Notes: a model not told the origin generated them from the sequence alone. Positions 45,821 through 54,580 are shown, counted from the first letter of the stretch. The stretch is DNA of 64,000 bases from [Clostridium] aerotolerans DSM 5434 (GCF_000687555.1 NZ_JHWJ01000018.1:1-64000), one strand, 5' to 3'. Program-made: numbers and translations.

Positions 45821-47020
45821 TTACATATAGCAATATTGTTCAAAGAAAGCCTTCATAACTTCGCTGGCAGATTCAACCCGGACTTCTGTTGTACTTCCAT
45901 CCTTCATTGCCAGTTCCACAATACTCTCTGTAAATCCTTTCACCCCATTATACCCGTAGATATCATTTAAATCGATGGAGCACTCATACTCATCAAGATA
46001 GGAGATATACAGCTTATCAGTAGTTAACACAACAGCCGATTTCATATTGTTTAACAGGTCCATAGGTACGGCTGCAATCACATCCTCACGTTCAATCCCG
46101 TGCTTGTCCAAAATACATGCTTTGAGATTAGCCATTTTTTTGTCGTCAAGATCCCCATTTAGAGAGAGCTTTTTTAAATGATTGAATTTTTTAAGATTGT
46201 TGATTACATGCTTCACCTTATTGGTATGTATCCACTCCACGTCCGGAACCCAAACGCCATCCCTTGGTCCACTCATATATTGCTCTCTGAAAAATAGACT
46301 TAAAAAGGAATTGGATATCAGGGAGTTGTTCCTTCCATCACCAGCCATGCGCCCCTCATAGTTAGATACAAAATCACTAAATTTCATAAACTGTTTTAAT
46401 CCTGATTTTTCAGAAGTAAGACCATATTTTCCCGTCTGCATACAGACTAGCGTATAATCTTTGTTGACCGCACATGCCTGGAACGTCCAGTCTAAATTTA
46501 TCAAGGTGGTTCCCGTCTGCCAGACGTGGGATATTTCTTTCCATAACGGTAGTTTGATACTCTTTAAATGCGCTGCTTCACTGTCAGCCTCACAGAGCCA
46601 TTCACAGACCCGAATTTTCTTCAACTTTACAACGGGAATAGAGTCCATGAGTATTTCATACATACCATCTGAAAAACTCTTTTTTCTTTTTATTCCATAC
46701 TGAATCGGATGTCTTAAAGAACCCGGAATCACCTTAAAATGCTGTCCGGGTAGGGCAGTAATTCCACTAAACGGCTGAATGAAATACTGAAGCTCACCTT
46801 TAAAACGCATCGTATAAATCTGCAGCAGGTCATACGCTGCCTTTCCTCCTATAAATGCGGTAACCGTCGAGCCGAGGGTCGACTTTAACGCACTCACTTC
46901 ACGAAGAGGAATACTTTCCACATTTAGTAATTCGATATTCAGGCCCTTGCATTCCGCGGTGATCTGATCCGCTCTGCGGTCATGGGCTGTATCGATGCCT
47001 TGATTAAAATAATTAGCCAT
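45821..47020 (-). CDS. Unknown protein with C-terminal PH-like region
   Basis: A 399-aa soluble protein that I do not recognise. It has no signal peptide or membrane segment. An N-terminal part (about 1-130) and middle part (about 130-280) show mixed alpha/beta pattern with many aromatic residues. The C-terminal 75 residues (from VVLTTDKLYISYLDEY) look like a small beta-rich PH/YokE-type domain: alternating strands followed by a final helix. I choose ATG 47020 (AGGAAGTGTTGC upstream) over 47038. It is upstream of the small membrane protein and divergent from two more unknown genes. Confidence 0.6.
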   Translation of the reverse strand: MANYFNQGIDTAHDRRADQITAECKGLNIELLNVESIPLREVSALKSTLGSTVTAFIGGKAAYDLLQIYTMRFKGELQYFIQPFSGITALPGQHFKVIPGSLRHPIQYGIKRKKSFSDGMYEILMDSIPVVKLKKIRVCEWLCEADSEAAHLKSIKLPLWKEISHVWQTGTTLINLDWTFQACAVNKDYTLVCMQTGKYGLTSEKSGLKQFMKFSDFVSNYEGRMAGDGRNNSLISNSFLSLFFREQYMSGPRDGVWVPDVEWIHTNKVKHVINNLKKFNHLKKLSLNGDLDDKKMANLKACILDKHGIEREDVIAAVPMDLLNNMKSAVVLTTDKLYISYLDEYECSIDLNDIYGYNGVKGFTESIVELAMKDGSTTEVRVESASEVMKAFFEQYCYM

Positions 47021-47279
47021 GCAACACTTCCTTTCCATTCATTTCCAACAAATTGTCATTAATGTATATTATTGATAATTAATCTCAAAAAATCATATCA
47101 TATATATACAAAAATAAATATATAAAATATTAGTAATTTACATATTTTTACAATTTTTTCACTTAATAGGCATGCTGATAATAATCCGGTGATACGATAA
47201 TAAAAAATGAAAATAATTATAGAAATCATTACCATTTTATTGTATAATAATTTCATCAAATAAAAGGAGTTGATAAAAT

Positions 47280-47795
47280 ATGATGTGGATTATTGTAATT
47301 TTTGCCGCAGTAATAGCCTATTGCGTGTTTTATAACATTCGCTTAAAACAATACAATCAAAGCGGGCTCCGGGCAGAAGAAGATAATGATTTAAAAAATC
47401 AGCTAAAGGATCTTCTGCATTGGGCAGGAGTTGATCTAACGAACAAAGTATTTGTTAATGGCCACTTTATAGAACAGTCTTCCCTGGTACTGACTAAGAC
47501 CACTTATTATTCCTACATATTACTGTTTGGCAAAGAGAGTGGTCCCATCGAAGTATATAGCTACTTGCCAGATGACAAAAAAATCGAACTGGTGGGAAGC
47601 TATTTTGTGGATCAGATCACCCCTAAGCCATATTCGTCCGTAGGTACCAACTACCTCTTTCACGACAAAGAGGGGAAGCATCTGTTTACCGTCCAGACTC
47701 TGGCCGAGGATTTGCCGGGAAGCAGTGAATATCAGATCAGCTATGGACAAAAAGAAGAATATCAGGCTTTGCGTTCCCGTTTTCACTTAACATAG
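47280..47795 (+). CDS. Unknown membrane-anchored protein
   Basis: A 171-aa protein with one N-terminal membrane segment (MWIIVIFAAVIAYCVFYNI) and a soluble domain of about 145 residues rich in beta pattern (VFVNGHFIEQSSLVLTKTTYYSYILLF, EVYSYLPDDKKIELVGSYFV). I do not recognise a family. Ribosome site AAAGGAGTTGATAAAAT. It is followed after 33 nt by a 73-aa membrane protein, probably in the same operon, and faces away from the 399-aa unknown gene. Confidence 0.65.
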   Translation: MMWIIVIFAAVIAYCVFYNIRLKQYNQSGLRAEEDNDLKNQLKDLLHWAGVDLTNKVFVNGHFIEQSSLVLTKTTYYSYILLFGKESGPIEVYSYLPDDKKIELVGSYFVDQITPKPYSSVGTNYLFHDKEGKHLFTVQTLAEDLPGSSEYQISYGQKEEYQALRSRFHLT

Positions 47796-47828
47796 TGTGA
47801 AATTCTTCAACGAGAAAGGAGAATCGTT

Positions 47829-48050
47829 ATGACACCTCAATTGATTACATCCCTTATCCTTTTTATATCCCTGGGATACATCAGTTTTAATTTGTTTTCT
47901 TATTATAAGAATAAAAACGATGGATATGGCTTTCACTTTAAGCCCATCTATCTGATTGCCGCAGGTATTTTATTGCTGATATCCATTTATGCAATTGCCA
48001 CCGGACAGACATATGATAACCTGGTTGATAAAATAAATGGAAGCTTTTAA
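47829..48050 (+). CDS. Small membrane protein, unknown function
   Basis: A 73-aa protein with two membrane segments (LITSLILFISLGYISFNLF and PIYLIAAGILLLISIYAIA) linked by a charged loop (YKNKNDGYGFHFK). Good ribosome site GAAAGGAGAATCGTT. Last gene before a strong terminator. No family recognised. Confidence 0.65.
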   Translation: MTPQLITSLILFISLGYISFNLFSYYKNKNDGYGFHFKPIYLIAAGILLLISIYAIATGQTYDNLVDKINGSF

Positions 48051-48082
48051 AGCATTTCATCAGCCTTATATGATGTAATATA

Positions 48083-48132
48083 AAAGCTACCCCTTGATTG
48101 GTTTCTAAAACCGGTCAAGGGGTAGCTTTATT
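48083..48132. terminator. Strong bidirectional terminator
   Basis: AAAGCTACCCCTTGA (48083-48097) and TCAAGGGGTAGCTTT (48115-48129) form a perfect 15-bp stem with a further GGTTT/AAACC pairing in the loop. It separates the convergent unknown genes and the dga operon and can end both. Confidence 0.85.
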
Positions 48133-48139
48133 ATGTTAA

Positions 48140-48241
48140 CTATTTATAATTGTACTTCAGCCCGCCAATGGGAAATGCTTTCCATCCAAAGGCCTCTATT
48201 CCATTCATAAAAGTACTTTCTGTTCCAATCGGATCATTCAT
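48140..48241 (-). CDS. 33-residue reading frame overlapping the dgaF stop
   Basis: ATG 48241 lies in ATGGATGAATGA at the end of dgaF, in the next frame, and opens a 33-codon frame to TAG 48140. The product ends AFGWKAFPIGGLKYNYK, whose composition looks coding rather than random. No ribosome site is visible, so translation would depend on coupling to dgaF. It may be a genuine tiny gene or the 3' remnant of a deleted dga-associated gene. Confidence 0.35.
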   Translation of the reverse strand: MNDPIGTESTFMNGIEAFGWKAFPIGGLKYNYK

Positions 48242-48971
48242 CCATAACAGACTTTATGATTTCAAAAAGCTTCACCACATCTGATATTCTTGTGGCACCT
48301 GTTTCCTTTTCTATTATGGAAGTATAAACATGAGGGATGATCCGCTCAACGCCTGCCTGTATCCCAATTTTTAGAATCTCGCCGAAGTTATCAAGATCAA
48401 TGCCCCCGGTGGGCTCCAGACCAAAGCTACTTTCGGCACATGCCTTTGCCACTGCCTCATATTCTTCCCGAACCTTCAATCCACCCATGGGAAAATATTT
48501 CAGAGAATCCGCTCCTTGCTCCTTTGCCATGGCAATTGCAGTCTTAATCGGTACCATAGCTGGCTCTAAATCTTTGCTAAGAGGGCCTGTGGAAATTTTC
48601 ACGTAACCAGGCTTCCCGGAAGGAGCCACCATGGAATTAAGAAATGGCCCCTCCCCGGTTTTCGCTCTTGTATAGCCGCCAGCCGTAAAGGTCTGATTAA
48701 TATGCTTTGGCTTAATCTGGCCGGATATTTCTGCGACTGCCAGCCATTGTGCCGGATTTCCACCACCAAGGCCTACGGAGATGTTGTTATCCACAGCCGC
48801 CTGGTACCGTTTCATATCCTCCACAGCCTGCTCTACATTGGGATAATTGGCAGATAGAATCCCTACCGCCACGTGGCCCTCTGCCGCCTGATAGATGGCT
48901 TTGGCATTTTGGGTGGAATTAGTAAGACAGTTTAAGCATATCCTGCCCTTATAAAAATTCAGTTCATTCAT
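48234..48971 (-). CDS. dgaF: 2-dehydro-3-deoxy-phosphogluconate aldolase, DgaF type
   Basis: A 245-aa TIM-barrel aldolase that splits 2-keto-3-deoxygluconate 6-phosphate into pyruvate and glyceraldehyde 3-phosphate. It matches the KDGP aldolase (DgaF) family rather than classic Eda: N-terminal RICLNCLTNS, SVGLGGGNPAQW, and the Schiff-base lysine region ADSLKYFPMGGLK. C-terminal LEPTGGIDLDNFGEILKIGIQAGV supports phosphate binding. Overlaps dgaE by 4 nt (ATGA). Last step of the D-glucosaminate pathway encoded by this operon. Confidence 0.88.
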   Translation of the reverse strand: MNELNFYKGRICLNCLTNSTQNAKAIYQAAEGHVAVGILSANYPNVEQAVEDMKRYQAAVDNNISVGLGGGNPAQWLAVAEISGQIKPKHINQTFTAGGYTRAKTGEGPFLNSMVAPSGKPGYVKISTGPLSKDLEPAMVPIKTAIAMAKEQGADSLKYFPMGGLKVREEYEAVAKACAESSFGLEPTGGIDLDNFGEILKIGIQAGVERIIPHVYTSIIEKETGATRISDVVKLFEIIKSVMDE

Positions 48972-50104
48972 TGATTCATTTCCTCCATTGCCAGAGTGTG
49001 GATTTCCAAAAGCCTGCGGCTAATGGTGTTAAGCTCCTCCACACTGTTTAATGGCCTTGGGTCAATGGCAATTGACCCTATATTAGCCTGATAGTCTCTG
49101 GTAAAGATCGCAACTTCTCCCTCTTTTAGCTTTCTTACGGCATCTTTTGCAGTCATACCATAAACCTCCGGTGTAAATGCAATGCTTACCCGGTATATAT
49201 CACGTCCCGCCTCATCCTTAATCATTGATGGCTTTAAGCCTGGTATTTCCCCGATACCGGCTGCAAACCGTTCTAAATCTTCTCTGGTAACCGGACTCAT
49301 CTTCCTTCCGGATACGTATTCTTCCACAGCCTTTACAAGGCCCATGGTATTTTCCTTTCCCACCTTCATTGCTCTGCCGATTCCCTGGTACTGAAGCCTC
49401 ATAGAGTCAGCCAGCTCCTTTGTCTTACAGGCTACAAAACCACTGGTTGGTCCCTCGATGGCCTTGGCTCCACTGTAGCAGACAAAGTCTGCTCCCATAG
49501 CTCCGTAGACGCTTAAGTCCTCTTCTGCTGCTGCATCCACGATACAGGGAATTCCCAAGCGGTTCGCCAGGCTGATGACTGTTTTAGCATCCACCATATC
49601 CTTTTGCACACAGTGGTGAGATTTCACATAACAAATAGCCAGGGTGTTTTCACTGACTGCCCCTTCAATATCTTCCGGCTTTGAACCATTGGCATAACCG
49701 GCTTCTACAATAATTCCTCCTCCCAGCTGAATCATTGCAGAAACAGGCGCACCAAAATCCACGTTATGGCCTTTTAAGAGAATTACCTCCCGTTTAGTAG
49801 CTCCCGGAAGAAGATCGTATAAGTGCTTAACCTTATTAAGGTCATTTTGACAGATGAGGGAGGCTATGGAAAGTGCAATTCCCGCGGAAGCACTAGATGT
49901 GACGCAAGCATCCCCAGCTCCAATCATCTCTGCAATTCGTTTGCCAGCATATGCATAGAGATCATCAATTACCACGTAGCTTCCTGCTGCTTCTAAAAGC
50001 GATTCGCCAACGCCCTTAGAAATCGTAGATACTCCCAGCTTTGTCATTCGACCTGATGCATTTATAACCGTTTGCAGGCCATTCCTTTTATATATATTTT
50101 CCAT
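48968..50104 (-). CDS. dgaE: D-glucosaminate-6-phosphate ammonia-lyase, DgaE type
   Basis: A 378-aa PLP enzyme of the SelA-like fold. The PLP lysine is K214 in CYSGAKAIEGPTSG, with the aspartate in IPCIVDAAAEEDL about 24 residues before it. By family and context it deaminates D-glucosaminate 6-phosphate to 2-keto-3-deoxygluconate 6-phosphate, which DgaF then cleaves. Ribosome site AGGAGGTCAGAAAAAAC before ATG 50104. Between the PTS genes and dgaF, as in the Salmonella dga operon. Confidence 0.87.
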   Translation of the reverse strand: MENIYKRNGLQTVINASGRMTKLGVSTISKGVGESLLEAAGSYVVIDDLYAYAGKRIAEMIGAGDACVTSSASAGIALSIASLICQNDLNKVKHLYDLLPGATKREVILLKGHNVDFGAPVSAMIQLGGGIIVEAGYANGSKPEDIEGAVSENTLAICYVKSHHCVQKDMVDAKTVISLANRLGIPCIVDAAAEEDLSVYGAMGADFVCYSGAKAIEGPTSGFVACKTKELADSMRLQYQGIGRAMKVGKENTMGLVKAVEEYVSGRKMSPVTREDLERFAAGIGEIPGLKPSMIKDEAGRDIYRVSIAFTPEVYGMTAKDAVRKLKEGEVAIFTRDYQANIGSIAIDPRPLNSVEELNTISRRLLEIHTLAMEEMNQ

Positions 50105-50119
50105 GTTTTTTCTGACCTC

Positions 50120-50947
50120 CTACAAGATCCCAAGGATAGAGCAAATCACTGATACTAAAACTACGGTCAGTAAAATCCGATTATAATAAGGTCCCTTTTT
50201 TCGAAGATAAAAGTAAATGATAAATACGGCTGACAAAGGAAGAAGTCCCGGCGCCACTGTATTTAAGATGTCCTGTACCACAATTTGCGTTCCGCTGGAA
50301 AACCCTAACTTAAGCGGTGTGGATATAGTCACATAGCTTGCGGAAAGGGCTCCCATCATGGTAAGACCTATGACATTGGCCGTAAAAATAATGGATTTCA
50401 TCTTTCCCCCGTGAAGCAGAGAAACCACGGATTTCTTTCCCAGAGTATATCCGTTATGAATCAGCCAATAAGCAATGCCAATGGTAATTGCAGGATACAA
50501 AATAAGAGGCATAATTCCCCCAAGGGCCGACCCATTGCTGGCAAACGGCAGAAATATGGAGATGATGATCGGCATAATGGCAGCCCAGACAATGGCATCT
50601 CCCATGCCGGCAATGGGGCCCATCAGTCCCGTCTTAATTCCGGTAATGGCCTCCCCTGTCACATTTTCCCCATTGGCCTTCTGCTCTTCCATGGAAATAG
50701 CAATTCCCTGAATAATAGCTCCAAAAATCCCCTCTGTATTAAAGAAAACAAGATGGCGCTTCAGGGCTGCACTCAGTTCTTCATCCGTATCGTATAGCTT
50801 CTTTAAGACCGGGGTCATAGACGCACAGAAAACGAGACTCTGAAGACGCTCATAGGAATTGGAAAGCTCAGCACCTGCATAATAGATCCACATGGATTTT
50901 GTAATATCTTTTTTCGTAAGCTTTTTGATCTGATTTTGCTCTTCCAT
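50120..50947 (-). CDS. dgaD: PTS mannose-family EIID component (glucosaminate)
   Basis: A 275-aa EIID protein of the mannose PTS family: soluble N-terminal part with LTKKDITKSMWIYY and the helical stretch NTEGIFGAIIQGIAISMEEQ, GPIAGMGDAIVWAAIMPI in the centre, and C-terminal membrane segments. With EIIC it forms the membrane channel. Start lies 1 nt after the EIIC stop (TAAGATG). Confidence 0.92.
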   Translation of the reverse strand: MEEQNQIKKLTKKDITKSMWIYYAGAELSNSYERLQSLVFCASMTPVLKKLYDTDEELSAALKRHLVFFNTEGIFGAIIQGIAISMEEQKANGENVTGEAITGIKTGLMGPIAGMGDAIVWAAIMPIIISIFLPFASNGSALGGIMPLILYPAITIGIAYWLIHNGYTLGKKSVVSLLHGGKMKSIIFTANVIGLTMMGALSASYVTISTPLKLGFSSGTQIVVQDILNTVAPGLLPLSAVFIIYFYLRKKGPYYNRILLTVVLVSVICSILGIL

Positions 50948-50948
50948 C

Positions 50949-51698
50949 TTAAACTGCCTCCTCCTTTAACTGGAATAAACCTAATAGTAATGCAATACAG
51001 GTTGCAAAAATAGCTACTGCCATGGTATCAAGCTTTAAATACATCACTGCGAAAAAGCCTGTGATGAAAAATGGTACCAGAGACTTTTTACCAATGACGG
51101 ACAGAGTAATGGCAAAGCCAAGGGCAGGAAGGATACCTCCCATAATCTCAAAGGAGTGCATCAGCCACTGAGGAAGAACAGAAATCAGCGTTTCAACCGC
51201 CGTTACTCCAAAATAATCAATTGCAAACACAATGGGGAACCGAATTACCAGTCCTGCAATGGCCGGATAGAGAAAAGCCGCTCTTAAGATACCACTGGTA
51301 TCAGCCTTTTCTGCATACCGGTCCGCCATATGTACCCAAACTGCATTGGTGGTTCTTCTTAACTGATCCACAAAGACCCCAATGACTCCAAATGGAATGG
51401 CCAGAGCAATTGCAACCTCAGGTGCCATATTAGACATTACCCCAAGGGGAATGGCAATACAGCCAGCAAGCGCCGGATCACTGGGAACATTGCCGCCCGG
51501 AGTTGAAGTGACCCCAAGGTAGACCAGCTGAAGACCCGCCCCGATCTTCATGGCAAGCACCATATTTCCAGTGAGTAAACCTACAAATACACCAATGACT
51601 ACCGGTTGAAGCAGCATGGATGAAAAAGTATATCCAAATCTCAAACGGCTGAACCAGTAATAAACCCCCATACATACAGCTAATATCAACACACTCAT
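50949..51698 (-). CDS. dgaC: PTS mannose-family EIIC component (glucosaminate)
   Basis: A 249-aa membrane protein with about seven segments and the EIIC-man motif LQLVYLGVTSTPGGNVPSDPALAG (about 57-80). Ribosome site AAGGAGGTATGGC before ATG 51698. Forms the translocation unit with EIID. Confidence 0.92.
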   Translation of the reverse strand: MSVLILAVCMGVYYWFSRLRFGYTFSSMLLQPVVIGVFVGLLTGNMVLAMKIGAGLQLVYLGVTSTPGGNVPSDPALAGCIAIPLGVMSNMAPEVAIALAIPFGVIGVFVDQLRRTTNAVWVHMADRYAEKADTSGILRAAFLYPAIAGLVIRFPIVFAIDYFGVTAVETLISVLPQWLMHSFEIMGGILPALGFAITLSVIGKKSLVPFFITGFFAVMYLKLDTMAVAIFATCIALLLGLFQLKEEAV

Positions 51699-51709
51699 GC
51701 CATACCTCC

Positions 51710-52201
51710 TTAGTTGTTATACTTTTTTAGAATGGTGGAAACATCCTGAGGTACATCTTCCGGAATTGTCTGAAAGATGATCTCCACTCCCTTTTCCTGC
51801 AAATAAACAAGCCTCTCTACATCTGCATCATCCAAAGTAATATTTTGAAATACCACTTTACGGTTAGGAGCTCCTCCCAGACCTCCAACCTGAATTTTTG
51901 AAAGCTGTATTCCCCCGTCATACACTTCCTTCATACTCTCCAGGTCCGGAAGCAGCAAAAGCACCCGTCCGTTTAAAAACTCATTATCATTCCAGTTCTT
52001 AACCGCGTCAGCCCGGCTTAAACACTCCACCTTAACCCCTGCCGGCGCTGACATTAAGTAAATCTCCAGCATGAACTCATCTGCCGCCAGGCTGTCGCTT
52101 ACCACAACGATCCGGTTTGCCTGGCACTGGTTGACCCACTTTGTCATGACCTGTCCATGAATCAGCCTGCTGTCAATTCTGCATAGTACAATTTCTGCCA
52201 T
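51710..52201 (-). CDS. dgaB: PTS mannose-family EIIB component (glucosaminate)
   Basis: A 163-aa cytosolic EIIB. Phosphohistidine H15 is in RIDSRLIHGQVMTKWV, the family signature; VLLLLPDLESMKEVYDGGIQL and IFQTIPEDVP complete the fold. I take ATG 52201 (AGGAGAGTTGAGTAAA upstream), not the TTG at 52210; this leaves 5 nt after the EIIA stop. Confidence 0.92.
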   Translation of the reverse strand: MAEIVLCRIDSRLIHGQVMTKWVNQCQANRIVVVSDSLAADEFMLEIYLMSAPAGVKVECLSRADAVKNWNDNEFLNGRVLLLLPDLESMKEVYDGGIQLSKIQVGGLGGAPNRKVVFQNITLDDADVERLVYLQEKGVEIIFQTIPEDVPQDVSTILKKYNN

Positions 52202-52206
52202 TTTAC

Positions 52207-52623
52207 TCAACTCTCCTTCTTTCCCATTGACTGATTGACTTCATGAATCACATCCATTACCGAAGCCTGTCCCTGCTGCAATACCACATCAAAGTTTAAA
52301 TCCCCTGTATACTGGATTTGAGTACAGGCCTCGATCATAATAGGTGCATTAAGGCCTGAGATTACCTTTAAATCACGTTCTCTTCCGATTTTAGCCCCTG
52401 CATTGGTCGTCGTTCCTCCAAACACATCGGTTATAATCAGAGACTTCTTTGGCATACCGGCTGCATACTCATCCACAAGAGCGTAATACTCCGAAAATGT
52501 CAATTCCGGCGTCAGCGGAATCTCATGAACAAAATCAACGCTTCCCATAATCATTTTAAGGCTCTCTGTAAGCGCCTTTCCCCAGCCTCCGTGAGTTAAA
52601 AGTAAGATCTGCGGTTTCTCCAT
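52207..52623 (-). CDS. dgaA: PTS mannose-family EIIA component (glucosaminate)
   Basis: A 138-aa EIIA-man protein with phosphohistidine H11 in ILLLTHGGWGKAL and the conserved IITDVFGGTTTNAGAKIG loop. It passes phosphate from HPr to EIIB. First gene of the six-gene PTS and catabolic operon. Ribosome site AAAGGAGGTATGAA. A TGTAG/CTACA palindrome at 52669-52682 lies just upstream. Confidence 0.92.
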   Translation of the reverse strand: MEKPQILLLTHGGWGKALTESLKMIMGSVDFVHEIPLTPELTFSEYYALVDEYAAGMPKKSLIITDVFGGTTTNAGAKIGRERDLKVISGLNAPIMIEACTQIQYTGDLNFDVVLQQGQASVMDVIHEVNQSMGKKES

Positions 52624-52668
52624 TTCATACCTCCTTTTTCTAACTGTATATTCCTTGATGATTGAAAT

Positions 52669-52682
52669 TGTAGCATACTACA
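52669..52682. promoter_or_regulatory. Palindrome upstream of dgaA, candidate RpiR operator
   Basis: TGTAGCATACTACA: TGTAG and CTACA around four bases, 46 nt before the dgaA start. Related half-sites CACTACA occur near the rpiR promoter. Confidence 0.45.
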
Positions 52683-52820
52683 TTTTTACTGTCAATAATG
52701 TATTTATGCTATTTTCATATTTATTATAATGAATTTTACTACTTTTTCTGTAATTATGACTTTTTTAATGAAGTAATATTGAAACAATATAAAGTACTAT
52801 GATATACTAAAAATGAAATT

Positions 52821-52842
52821 CACTACAAAATCACTACAAAGA
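52821..52842. promoter_or_regulatory. Tandem TCACTACAAA sites upstream of rpiR gene
   Basis: TCACTACAAA occurs twice, 11 bp apart (one helical turn), between the divergent dgaA and rpiR genes. The CTACA half matches the dgaA palindrome arms, so both may be contacts for the same regulator. Confidence 0.4.
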
Positions 52843-52894
52843 ATACAATTTATCTCCCCTTTCCGGGAAGAACGAAAGGATGACTTTATTATAA

Positions 52895-53764
52895 ATGACG
52901 GAAAACTATGAACTGTTTACACTGATGGCCCGTATTGACGGCATGTCCAATCAATTTACCAAGACTGATTGGAAAATTGTTCAGTATATTAAGAAATCAA
53001 CGGAGAGATTTATCGAGCTCAGCGCTCAGGAGCTTGCAAAGGAAATCGGCACCTCCGACGCCAGCATAATTCGTTTTGCTCAGAAGGTGGGCTACTCTGG
53101 TCTCAATGAACTGAAATACACCATGCAAAAGGAAATTGACAAAAGCTCATCTTCCATCAATCATTCCGATTACTCGGTCCTCTTAAACGATATAAAGATG
53201 CTTTTAGACAGCGTCTTCAATTTAACAAATCCTGCAGATATTGACCATGCCAGAGAGCTGATGCTGAAATCCAAACGTATTTTTATTGTAGGATTAAATT
53301 TCAATCAGAATGTAGCAGAAATCATTGCCCATAAATTTATGACCATAGGACTGACAGTTCAGGCCCTGACCAATTACGACACCTTAAAGCTGTATCAGAC
53401 CTTGTCACAGGAGGGCGACTTATTCATCACCATCTCTCTATCCGGGAACCACAGGCAATTGTCCTCCATACTGGCTGATTTCAAGAAAAACGGCAGTAGT
53501 ATCCTTTTAGTCAGCAACTACGAGAAATCCCTCTGCTCCCCATTTGCCAACATCCTTTTACTTATTCCAAAGACCGACCTGCTGCGCAGCAGCAATACCA
53601 TCTCAAGAGAAATGCTGATCCTGGTTCTTTTTGATATGCTTTTCCATAACTTTTTGACTGAAGATATAAAATCATTTCAATGTTTTCAAAAAGCAGCATC
53701 CTATTCCAAGTTAAACAACGACGATACCAGAGACGGGCTGCAAAAATTTATGGACCTTCTTTAA
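52895..53764 (+). CDS. RpiR-family transcriptional regulator (SIS domain)
   Basis: A 289-aa regulator: N-terminal HTH_6 domain (about 1-77; LSAQELAKEIGTSDASIIRFAQKVGYSG) and a C-terminal SIS domain (about 125-260; IFIVGLNFNQNVAEIIAHKFM, ITISLSGNHRQLSSILADFK) that binds a sugar phosphate. Divergent from the dga operon, so it should respond to glucosaminate 6-phosphate or KDGP. In Salmonella the dga operon is controlled by a sigma-54 activator (DgaR) instead. AAAGGA lies 14 nt before ATG 52895, a little far but acceptable. Confidence 0.9.
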   Translation: MTENYELFTLMARIDGMSNQFTKTDWKIVQYIKKSTERFIELSAQELAKEIGTSDASIIRFAQKVGYSGLNELKYTMQKEIDKSSSSINHSDYSVLLNDIKMLLDSVFNLTNPADIDHARELMLKSKRIFIVGLNFNQNVAEIIAHKFMTIGLTVQALTNYDTLKLYQTLSQEGDLFITISLSGNHRQLSSILADFKKNGSSILLVSNYEKSLCSPFANILLLIPKTDLLRSSNTISREMLILVLFDMLFHNFLTEDIKSFQCFQKAASYSKLNNDDTRDGLQKFMDLL

Positions 53765-53815
53765 CCGAAAGATACAACGATAAAAGTGCCAGGTTGACTT
53801 TTATCATTGACACAT

Positions 53816-53866
53816 AAAAAAAGTGTTTTGATCAGCAGTAAACGTTTCTGATCAAAACACTTTTTA
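53816..53866. terminator. Bidirectional terminator between rpiR and nitroreductase genes
   Basis: AAGTGTTTTGATCAG (53821-53835) and CTGATCAAAACACTT (53848-53862) form a perfect 15-bp stem flanked by A and T runs, serving both convergent genes. Confidence 0.85.
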
Positions 53867-53931
53867 AGTTAGAATTTATAAAATAATAATCAGCAATCTC
53901 TTTTCAAGGGATACACACCACATCAAATAAT

Positions 53932-54522
53932 TCAATCTCGCCACTCAACAACCTCATCCATACTTTTTCTAGGCCTTGCATTCGGTGCTTCATCTGCATA
54001 TCCGATCGTTAAAGCTGCGATCAGCTCACCCTCTGTATTTAAGTAAGTTTGCAACTCATCATAAGCAAAATAAGTATCACATATCCATAAGCTTCCCAGC
54101 CCAAGCTCAGTGGCTGTCAGTATCATATTTTCAATCGCCGCACCAATGGACTGTGCATTACAGAGTTCTTCGATGTGCTCTTCCTCCGTCAGGGAAGAAT
54201 GAATATCAACGCCAACTGGATTTACAATAAAAATAGTTACGGGAGCCTTTTCCATAATCTTAAGAGTATAGGATGCCCCAGAGATATATTGAGAGACATT
54301 AGGCAGAAGGGGACGTTCTCTTTCCCTCTCTAACCCATTTCCCATGGCTGACACCATGTCTGCCTTAGCATTTCCGGAAACGACTACAAACTTCCAGGGC
54401 TGACGATTTTTAGCAGAGGGCGCAAGTACACCAGACTGTATGATTTCTTCTATCATGTACCTTGGCACCTCTTCCTCTTTGAATTTCCGTATGCTGCGTC
54501 TGTTTTTAATGGCTTCTAGCAT
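53932..54522 (-). CDS. Nitroreductase-family protein
   Basis: A 196-aa FMN-dependent oxidoreductase of the nitroreductase fold. NRRSIRKF (7-14) and SGVLAPSAKNRQPWKFVVVSG (about 30-50) form the FMN site, SIGAAIENMILTATELGLGSLWI is the dimer and FMN region, and the C-terminal ALTIGYADEAPNARPRKSMDE is typical. It probably reduces nitro compounds or quinones with NAD(P)H; real substrate unknown. Ribosome site AAAGGAAAG. It appears monocistronic. Confidence 0.9.
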   Translation of the reverse strand: MLEAIKNRRSIRKFKEEEVPRYMIEEIIQSGVLAPSAKNRQPWKFVVVSGNAKADMVSAMGNGLERERERPLLPNVSQYISGASYTLKIMEKAPVTIFIVNPVGVDIHSSLTEEEHIEELCNAQSIGAAIENMILTATELGLGSLWICDTYFAYDELQTYLNTEGELIAALTIGYADEAPNARPRKSMDEVVEWRD

Positions 54523-54580
54523 GATTTTTCTTTCCTTTCTTATTCTTATATTCTAAACACAATTGGCAATGTTTCTTGCT

